From: Dehalococcoidia bacterium
Lineage (GTDB): Bacteria; Chloroflexota; Dehalococcoidia; Lucifugimonadales; JAGWBF01
Assembly: GCA_021296025.1 (NCBI GenBank)
Contig: JAGWBF010000005.1
Span: 38,065-49,299, forward strand
Direction of reading: 5' to 3'
DNA length: 11,235 bases
Shown: one piece after another, positions 6,951 to 11,235 of the stretch
Position numbering within the stretch: position 1 is the stretch's first letter
How the letters are laid out: the number at the start of each line of letters is the position of its first letter
Program-made: the position numbers and the translations under genes
The notes under the pieces: model-generated
What the model saw: only the letters and a program-made list of their open reading frames with translations
What the model was told of the DNA's origin: nothing
The model's database searches: none

Positions 6951-7751
6951 ATGTCGCCCATAGACTACATACCCCGCACACGGGAACTGTACGCCAGCTA
7001 CCTGCCCTATAGGTGGGTGGTCAACGAGGATGTTCCCTGGGCACCCCTGAGGGCCCCCGTTGCTGAGCGCAAGGTGGCCCTTCTCTCCACAGGCGGTGTC
7101 CACATGGAGGACCAAGCCCCGTTTCACTACAAGGACGACACATCCTGCTACGAGATACCTAAGGATGTGGACTACGCCCGGCTGCGGGTGTCCCACTTTG
7201 GCTACATTACCGACGACGCCAGCGCCGATCCCAACTGCGTGTTTCCCCTGGAGAGGCTGAGGGAGCTGGAGGCCGACGGCATCATCGGGGAGCTGGCGGA
7301 CCCAGCCTACTCGCTGATGGGAGGCATCTACTCGGCCCGCCGTGTGCGCAACGAGGTTGTTCCCATGGTGGTGGAGCAAGTGCTGAGGCGCAAGGTGGAG
7401 GTGCTGTTCCTGGTACCTGCCTGACCGGTGTGCCATCAGTCCGTGGGGCTGATCGCCAGGGGTGTGGAAGAAGCGGGAATACCTACGCTGGCTATGACGT
7501 CGGCCCTGGACATCACCCAGGCCGTCAAGCCTCCCCGCTCGGTGTTCGTCAACTACCCCCTGGGCCACCAGACAGGCAAGCCCAATGACTCCGAGCTTCA
7601 GCGCTCCATTCTGAAGGATGCCTTCGGGGCAATGGAGGCAATGACTACGCCGGGCGAGATCGTTCACCTGCCCTATGTGTGGGACCCCAACGACCATTCA
7701 TGGGAAGAGCGGGACTACCGGCCGGGATACCTGCCGGCATATACCCGCTAG
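6951..7751 (+). CDS. GrdB/PrdB-like selenoprotein with in-frame TGA (Sec158, UxxC)
   Basis: I read this as one 266-residue protein in which TGA at 7422-7424 encodes selenocysteine. Both halves are in the same frame and together make a complete member of the glycine/sarcosine/betaine/D-proline reductase selenoprotein B family, short form (classical GrdB is about 430 residues). Family-like segments before the TGA are VALLSTGGVHMEDQAPF (42-58), SHFGYITDD (81-89), CVFPLERLRELEADGIIG (96-113) and YSLMGG. After it come PVCHQSVGLIARGVEEAGIPT and PPRSVFVNYPLGHQTGKP. The TGA falls at the redox site: Sec158-Pro-Val-Cys161, where I recall Cys-form relatives having CPVCHQ. A SECIS-like hairpin follows at 7425-7460. 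GGAG lies 13 nt before the ATG, so initiation may depend on coupling with the ThDP gene (16 bp upstream). In glycine and proline reductases this subunit binds substrate through Sec and cleaves a C-N bond; here substrate and partners are unknown, and no grdA, C, D or prdA is present. A nonsense mutation is the alternative. Confidence 0.85.
7425..7460 (+). promoter_or_regulatory. Putative bacterial SECIS element
   Basis: Directly after the TGA at 7422-7424, ATCAGTCC (7435-7442) pairs with GGGCTGAT (7446-7453): eight base pairs including one G-U, closing the three-base loop GTG (7443-7445). A lower stem GGTG (7427-7430) with CGCC (7454-7457), then CC (7425-7426) with GG (7459-7460), can stack below it across a 5' bulge TGCC and a single bulged A. 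The loop begins 18 nt after the TGA and has G as its first base. Both fit the known bacterial SECIS rules: a loop about 16-37 nt from the UGA, a small loop, and G in its first two positions. The element lies inside the coding sequence, as expected for bacterial selenoprotein mRNAs read by SelB. Confidence 0.75.
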
Positions 7752-8395
7752 CCGGGTCCCAGGACCTGCCACGGAAACTGGTCGAGGGAGCCTATCACCC
7801 TGTCCGCATCGGCAATCTCGGACTCAGGCACCGGGCCAGAGCGCACCGCAACCACGAACATCCCAGCCCTCTTTGCACCTTCCACTCCCCTGGGAGAGTC
7901 CTCCACCACCACGCACTCTTGAGGTTGGACACCCAGCCTTTCGGCAGCCAGGAGAAAGATGTCCGGGGAAGGCTTGCTGGCCTCTGTCATGTCGCCGGAA
8001 ACCACAACCTCGAAACAGCCCTGGAAACCCAGTATTGCCAGCGTTCCCTGCACAATGCCGCTTGAGGATGATGAAGCCAGCCCCAGCTTGTGCCCTCGAT
8101 GCTTCAGCTCATCCAGCAGCCGAGCTGCCCCAGGCGAGGGCGCGGCCTCCTCCGACAAGCGCCGGAGTATCTCTTCCTCAAACCGGGCGGCATAGTGTTC
8201 CAGGGGCTTGTCCAACCCGAGGCGGAGGATCAGGTCCCCCATCTGGGAAGGGAAGCTTCTTCCCAGGCCGTCGTGCAGGACCTCTTCGATGGAGTAGTTG
8301 AAACCCTCATCAACCAGGATGCCCTGTAGCACCTCCGTATGGATGGGTTCGCTGTCCACCAGGACGCCATCCATATCGAATATGACAGCCTTCAT
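7748..8395 (-). CDS. HAD-superfamily phosphatase, beta-phosphoglucomutase-like
   Basis: A 215-residue cytoplasmic HAD hydrolase of subfamily IA. Motif I is FDMDGVLVDSEP (6-17), with nucleophile D7 and acid/base D9. The cap is helical (about 18-85). Motif II is the serine run SSSSSG (S108 likely), motif III is K141 in SKPSPDIF, and motif IV is VVEDSPRG with E165 and D166. The DGVLVDSEP and SKPSPDIF patterns are typical of the beta-phosphoglucomutase / 2-deoxyglucose-6-phosphatase / phosphoglycolate phosphatase group. The real substrate, probably a small sugar phosphate, cannot be assigned. The ATG is 5 bp after the oxidoreductase stop codon and lacks a Shine-Dalgarno sequence, so it is probably translated by coupling. 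Its TAG stop overlaps the selenoprotein stop in CTAG (7748-7751). Confidence 0.9.
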   Translation of the reverse strand: MKAVIFDMDGVLVDSEPIHTEVLQGILVDEGFNYSIEEVLHDGLGRSFPSQMGDLILRLGLDKPLEHYAARFEEEILRRLSEEAAPSPGAARLLDELKHRGHKLGLASSSSSGIVQGTLAILGFQGCFEVVVSGDMTEASKPSPDIFLLAAERLGVQPQECVVVEDSPRGVEGAKRAGMFVVAVRSGPVPESEIADADRVIGSLDQFPWQVLGPG

Positions 8396-8400
8396 GGAGG

Positions 8401-9366
8401 CTAGGGGACCAACACCAGCTTGCCCGTGGACTCCCTGCCTTGGAGCTGGCGGTGGGCCTCATGGGCCTCGGACAGGCCGAAGGTGCCGCCGATGCGCAGC
8501 CTAAGCTGGTGGCTGGCGACCCATCCCAGCACCTCGGATGAGCGCCACTCCAGCTCTTCGCGGGTGGCTGTATAGTCGCCCAAGGTGGGACAAGTCAGGT
8601 AGGAGGAGCTGCGAATGCTGGCCCGGCTTACGGGCGGGACGGGTCCGCTGGCCTGGCCGTACAGCGCCAGGTAGCCGCGCCGGGACACCGACGCCAAGCT
8701 CCCCTCAATGGTTGTCTTTCCAACAGCATCGAATACTGCCTTGGCTCCCTTGCCGCCGGTGCCTTTCATGACGCGCTCGGCGAAGTCCTCCGTGGTGTAG
8801 TTGATCACCACATCTGCCCCGGCTTCCGTGGCCAGGGCGGCCTTTTCTCCGGTGGAGACCGTCGTATAGACGGTGGCCCCAGCATGCTTGGCCATCTGGA
8901 TCAGGAGGAGGCCGGTGCCTCCCGCTCCTGCGTGCACCAGCACCGAGTCCCCCGACTCCAGGGAGCAGATGCCGAAGGCCAGGTAGTGGGCTGTCATTCC
9001 CTGTAGGAGGGCTGCCGCAGCCGTTTTTGTATCTATCCCCTGGGGCAGCTTGACCAAGGCGCTCACAGGCACAGCCACCTGCTCGGCGTAGGAACCGGTA
9101 ACCCCGCACCACCCAACAGCATCCCCTACCTGGAATTCGCTCACTCCGCTGCCCACGGCTGTAACCACACCGGCGGCTTCCCGGCCCAGGACCGCCGGCA
9201 GGGCGGGAACGGGGCTGGCCCCAGACCGGCTGTTGACGTCGGTAAAGTTGACGCCGATGGCCTCCACCTTCACCAAGGCTTCTCCCTCTCCGGGGGAAGG
9301 ATCGGGGCTGTCCTCGTACCTCAAAACCTCTGGGGGGCCCTGTTCATGAATGCGGCTAACCTTCAT
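8401..9366 (-). CDS. Zinc-free NAD(P)H:quinone oxidoreductase, MDR superfamily (QorA-like)
   Basis: A 321-residue cytoplasmic oxidoreductase. The N-terminal GroES-like domain (about 1-115) contains GVNFTD (38-43) and LGREAAGVV (60-68), which are hallmarks of quinone oxidoreductases. It lacks the catalytic and structural zinc cysteine sets of alcohol dehydrogenases. The Rossmann domain carries the nucleotide-binding motif AGAGGTG (146-152) after SGDSVLVH, and a second half FDAVGKTT. The typical product reduces quinones or other electron-poor enones with NADPH; the true substrate is open. Start ATG 9366 has the strong Shine-Dalgarno GGAGGAGG four bases upstream. The HAD phosphatase follows 5 bp downstream, so the two are likely cotranscribed, though no pathway link is evident. 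Confidence 0.92.
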   Translation of the reverse strand: MKVSRIHEQGPPEVLRYEDSPDPSPGEGEALVKVEAIGVNFTDVNSRSGASPVPALPAVLGREAAGVVTAVGSGVSEFQVGDAVGWCGVTGSYAEQVAVPVSALVKLPQGIDTKTAAAALLQGMTAHYLAFGICSLESGDSVLVHAGAGGTGLLLIQMAKHAGATVYTTVSTGEKAALATEAGADVVINYTTEDFAERVMKGTGGKGAKAVFDAVGKTTIEGSLASVSRRGYLALYGQASGPVPPVSRASIRSSSYLTCPTLGDYTATREELEWRSSEVLGWVASHQLRLRIGGTFGLSEAHEAHRQLQGRESTGKLVLVP

Positions 9367-9402
9367 TGCGCCTCCTCCTGCATGATGACTAGATCAGTTG
9401 GC

Positions 9403-9431
9403 AGTATACACTCTGGAGGGATGCCGGACAC
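9403..9431 (-). promoter_or_regulatory. Weak candidate promoter for the oxidoreductase/HAD pair
   Basis: In the 120-bp gap before the oxidoreductase gene, the minus strand has TATACT (9408-9403, five of six matches to the -10 consensus). A poor -35 match GTGTCC (9431-9426) lies 17 bp upstream. The predicted leader is about 30 nt and includes the GGAGGAGG ribosome site. I see no terminator hairpin for the glycosyltransferase gene in this gap, so read-through is also possible. Confidence 0.25.
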
Positions 9432-9486
9432 GGCAGTGGGATGATGGGGAAGTACGTGGGCAGATAGGGGTCGGCAGGTTGGGGAA

Positions 9487-10212
9487 TTACGGGGAGGTTG
9501 GGCGGGGCACACCCTTGAACCTGAGCCTCATCAGGCCCTTAATGTCTTCCCATGCCGTGGCAATCACCCTCACCCGGGAATCGGGGTCGTCATCCCACTT
9601 CACAGCTATCTCCCGGATGCGGTAGCCCCCCTTGGCGGCGATTATCAGCATCTCGGTATCGAAGAACCAGTTATTGTTTTGCACCTGGGGGATGATCGCC
9701 TGGGCGGCCCTTCTAGTGATTGCCTTAAAGCCGCACTGGGCATCCCGGAAGGGGGTGAAGAACATCATCCTGATCAAGGCGCTGTAGGAGCGGGAAATCA
9801 CCTCCCGCTTGAGGGAGCGCGTGACCCTGGAGTTTTTGGAAAGCCGGCTTCCTATGGCCAGGTCCGCGCCCTCTTCGATGGCCCCGACGAGTTGGGGGAC
9901 GTGGGACAGGTCCGTGGACAGGTCAACATCCATGTAGCTGAGGATGTCGGCGCTGCTCTCCAGCCAAACCTGGCGCAAGGCTCGACCTCTGCCCTTTTGG
10001 GGAATGTGCACGCTGACTACACTGGTGTGGCGGGTAGCCAGCATGTCGGCAACGGCCCGGGTGTTGTCCGTGGACCCGTTGTCGGCAATGATTATCTGCC
10101 AAGGGTTCTGGGTAAGGTTCTCCCGCAGGTATTTGCTGAGGATGTCGATGCTGCGTGGCAGATCGTGCTCTTCGTTATAGACCGGTATAACGAAATCTAC
10201 GGTATCTGCCAT
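9487..10212 (-). CDS. Family 2 glycosyltransferase (polyprenyl/dolichyl-phosphate sugar transferase type)
   Basis: A 241-residue GT-A fold enzyme. FVIPVYNEE (7-15) opens the nucleotide-sugar-binding fold, IIADNGSTDNT (41-51) follows, and the metal-binding DxD is D95-V-D97 in YMDVDLSTD. GSRL (121-124) and QCGFKAITRRAA (159-170) complete the pattern seen in dolichyl-phosphate glucosyl- and mannosyltransferases (ALG5/Dpm1-like). Such enzymes move a sugar from a nucleotide donor to a lipid-phosphate carrier at the inner face of the membrane. No membrane helices follow the domain, unlike GtrB or DPMS proteins with C-terminal anchors, so it would be peripheral. I chose the ATG at 10212 (MADTVDF) because GGGGAG lies seven bases upstream; a longer version from TTG at 10245 adds 11 residues unlike the family. 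Sugar and acceptor are unknown. Confidence 0.9.
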   Translation of the reverse strand: MADTVDFVIPVYNEEHDLPRSIDILSKYLRENLTQNPWQIIIADNGSTDNTRAVADMLATRHTSVVSVHIPQKGRGRALRQVWLESSADILSYMDVDLSTDLSHVPQLVGAIEEGADLAIGSRLSKNSRVTRSLKREVISRSYSALIRMMFFTPFRDAQCGFKAITRRAAQAIIPQVQNNNWFFDTEMLIIAAKGGYRIREIAVKWDDDPDSRVRVIATAWEDIKGLMRLRFKGVPRPTSP

Positions 10213-10249
10213 CTCCCCGCTCCCCCACTGACTTCCTGACTCCAACCTA

Positions 10250-10279
10250 ACCCTATTAGTTACGACAACTTGGTGTCAA
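10250..10279 (-). promoter_or_regulatory. Weak candidate promoter for the glycosyltransferase gene
   Basis: Just past the purH stop codon, the minus strand has a perfect -35 hexamer TTGACA (10279-10274). The best -10 candidate, TAGGGT (10255-10250), is 18 bp away and matches only three of six bases. Its position, about 38 nt before the glycosyltransferase ATG, is suitable, but the -10 element is poor. Confidence 0.3.
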
Positions 10280-10286
10280 GCATCAA

Positions 10287-11235
10287 TCAGTGCTTGAAGT
10301 GGCGCACCCCGGTAAACATCATAGCCAGGTTGGCTTCATCGGCGGCTGCGATTACCTCATCATCCCGGATGGAGCCTCCCGGCTGTACAACAGCGGTGAC
10401 CCCGCCGTCGGCCGCCTGCTGCAGACCGTCGGGAAAGGGGAAGAAGGCGTCGGACGCCAGGACGCTGCCCGCAGCCGTCTCCCCCGCCGCGCGAACAGCC
10501 AGATGGACGCTGTTGACCCGGTTGGGCTGGCCTGCTCCCATCCCCACCAAGGCCAAATCCTTCACCAGCACAATGGCATTGGACTTTACGTGCTTGGCCA
10601 CCTTCCAAGCAAAGGCCAAGTCGGACACCTCCCGGTCATCGGGCCTTCGCTGGGTGACGACCTTCCACGCTGACGCATCTTCAGCCAGCACATCCTGGGA
10701 CTGAACCAGGAGCCCTCCCGACAGCGGGCGCAGATCATACTCCTCGTCGCCATTCTCAGCGGGTGCAGCTACCAGAATTCGCAGGTTCCGCTTCTTCTTC
10801 AGCTCCTCCAAGGCTTCATCTTCATAGCCAGGGGCCACCACCACCTCGTAGAAGACACTGCTCATCTCCCTGGCGGTCGCGGCGGTGACCACAGTGTTGA
10901 ACCCCACGATCCCACCAAAGGCCGACACCGGATCTCCGGCAAGGGCCCGCTGGTACGCCTCCACCTGGTCGGAGGAGACAGCCAATCCGCAGGGGTTGGT
11001 GTGCTTGATTATGGCCACTGCGACACCATCGAAATCGGTTGCTGTTCGCCAAGCCGAGTCGGCATCCAGCAGGTTGTTGAAGGACAGCTCCCTGCCATGG
11101 ATCTGCCGGGCCCTGGCCAGGCCGCCGCCGCTCTCCCCGGCCACGTAAAGGGCGGCCTTCTGGTGGGGGTTCTCCCCGTAGCGTAGGTCCAGGTGCTTCC
11201 TGTAGGAGAGGTCCAACACCTGGGGCATCTCTCCT
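10287..11235 (-). CDS. purH: AICAR transformylase / IMP cyclohydrolase, C-terminal part (runs off the right edge)
   Basis: About 316 codons of the AICAR transformylase domain are visible; the frame stays open to the window edge. PurH performs the last two steps of IMP synthesis: formyl transfer from 10-formyl-THF to AICAR, then ring closure. Diagnostic features, numbered from the ATG at 11228, are LRYGENPHQ (15-23), NNLLDADSAW (51-60), IIKHTNPCGLA (73-83) with the catalytic Lys-His pair K75-H76, DAFFPFPDG, QPGGSIRDDE, and the typical C-terminal FTGVRHFKH. The usual protein is about 510-530 residues with an N-terminal MGS-like cyclohydrolase domain, which would lie beyond the edge. GEMPQVL just before LRYGENPHQ fits an internal linker, so the ATG at 11228 is probably not the start, although AGGAGAG does precede it. 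The gene ends in an ordinary TGA stop. Confidence 0.93.
   Translation of the reverse strand, partial: GEMPQVLDLSYRKHLDLRYGENPHQKAALYVAGESGGGLARARQIHGRELSFNNLLDADSAWRTATDFDGVAVAIIKHTNPCGLAVSSDQVEAYQRALAGDPVSAFGGIVGFNTVVTAATAREMSSVFYEVVVAPGYEDEALEELKKKRNLRILVAAPAENGDEEYDLRPLSGGLLVQSQDVLAEDASAWKVVTQRRPDDREVSDLAFAWKVAKHVKSNAIVLVKDLALVGMGAGQPNRVNSVHLAVRAAGETAAGSVLASDAFFPFPDGLQQAADGGVTAVVQPGGSIRDDEVIAAADEANLAMMFTGVRHFKH

Noticed and set aside
6068..6961. A 297-codon ORF on the minus strand opposite the ThDP enzyme gene.
   Set aside because: Its translation shows no recognisable domain, and it mirrors a gene with intact motifs on the plus strand; GC-rich codon bias produces such shadows.
6951..7424. 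A separate 157-residue gene ending at TGA 7422-7424, followed by a second gene starting with GTG at 7428.
   Set aside because: Both are in the same frame, and the family-like sequence runs unbroken across the TGA with only Pro before the GTG. The GTG codon is the Val of the UPVC motif, not a start.
6855..7697. A 280-codon minus-strand ORF opposite the selenoprotein gene, which would avoid the TGA problem because TGA reads as TCA in reverse.
   Set aside because: Its translation is His/Gly/Val-rich without known motifs, while the plus-strand frame matches the GrdB-like family on both sides of the TGA.
6951..7751. A pseudogene caused by a nonsense mutation.
   Set aside because: There is only one interruption, exactly at the redox position, with a fitting hairpin after it and no other decay. 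It stays possible only if the genome lacks Sec machinery.
10213..10245. A TTG start for the glycosyltransferase that adds 11 residues.
   Set aside because: The ATG at 10212 has a well-spaced GGGGAG and starts right at the family's first beta strand.

Overview
The window is about 11.2 kb of GC-rich, gene-dense bacterial DNA. It holds nine coding regions besides a truncated gene at the left edge, and no rRNA, tRNA, CRISPR array or insertion sequence that I could recognise. The organism cannot be fixed from the sequence alone. The solute-binding protein is a lipoprotein with a Cys-Gly-Gly-Gly-Gly start to the mature chain, where proteobacterial AapJ homologues are soluble periplasmic proteins. 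Together with the gene mix, this fits a Chloroflexota-type bacterium (Dehalococcoidia or SAR202-like), but that is an inference with moderate to low confidence.

Left part (1-5000). A C-terminal STAS-domain fragment, probably the end of a SulP-type anion transporter, reads rightward. It converges on a leftward four-gene polar amino-acid ABC importer of the Aap/Bzt type: binding lipoprotein (3764-4990), permease AapQ-like (2335-3531), permease AapM-like (1081-2331) and ATPase AapP-like (305-1063). A perfect 32-bp inverted repeat followed by a T run lies just after the binding-protein gene. A candidate second promoter lies between that hairpin and the first permease gene. This layout suggests the binding protein is made in excess over the membrane parts.

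Centre (5000-7751). A divergent control region separates the importer from a rightward pair. The first gene is a ThDP-dependent decarboxylase/acyltransferase of the acetolactate-synthase superfamily. Sixteen bases later comes the most notable gene, a short homologue of glycine/betaine/sarcosine/D-proline reductase selenoprotein B. It is interrupted by one in-frame TGA that falls exactly in a UxxC motif (Sec158-Pro-Val-Cys161). A good bacterial SECIS-like hairpin follows at once: an 8-bp stem with a GTG loop that starts 18 nt after the TGA. Ordinary gene calling would split it into two ORFs. TGA is an ordinary stop elsewhere in the window (aapP-like and purH genes), so a changed genetic code does not explain it. 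I read 6951-7751 as one selenoprotein gene.

Right part (7748-11235). All genes read leftward: purH (AICAR transformylase part, running off the right edge), a family 2 glycosyltransferase of the polyprenyl-phosphate type, a zinc-free quinone oxidoreductase of the MDR superfamily, and a beta-phosphoglucomutase-like HAD phosphatase. The last two are 5 bp apart and probably cotranscribed. The HAD gene meets the selenoprotein gene tail to tail, and their stop codons share the tetranucleotide CTAG.

The most interesting unit is the ThDP enzyme plus selenoprotein, divergent from an amino-acid importer. It could be an uncharacterised pathway for taking up and cleaving an amino acid or related small carboxylate; the substrate cannot be told from the sequence.
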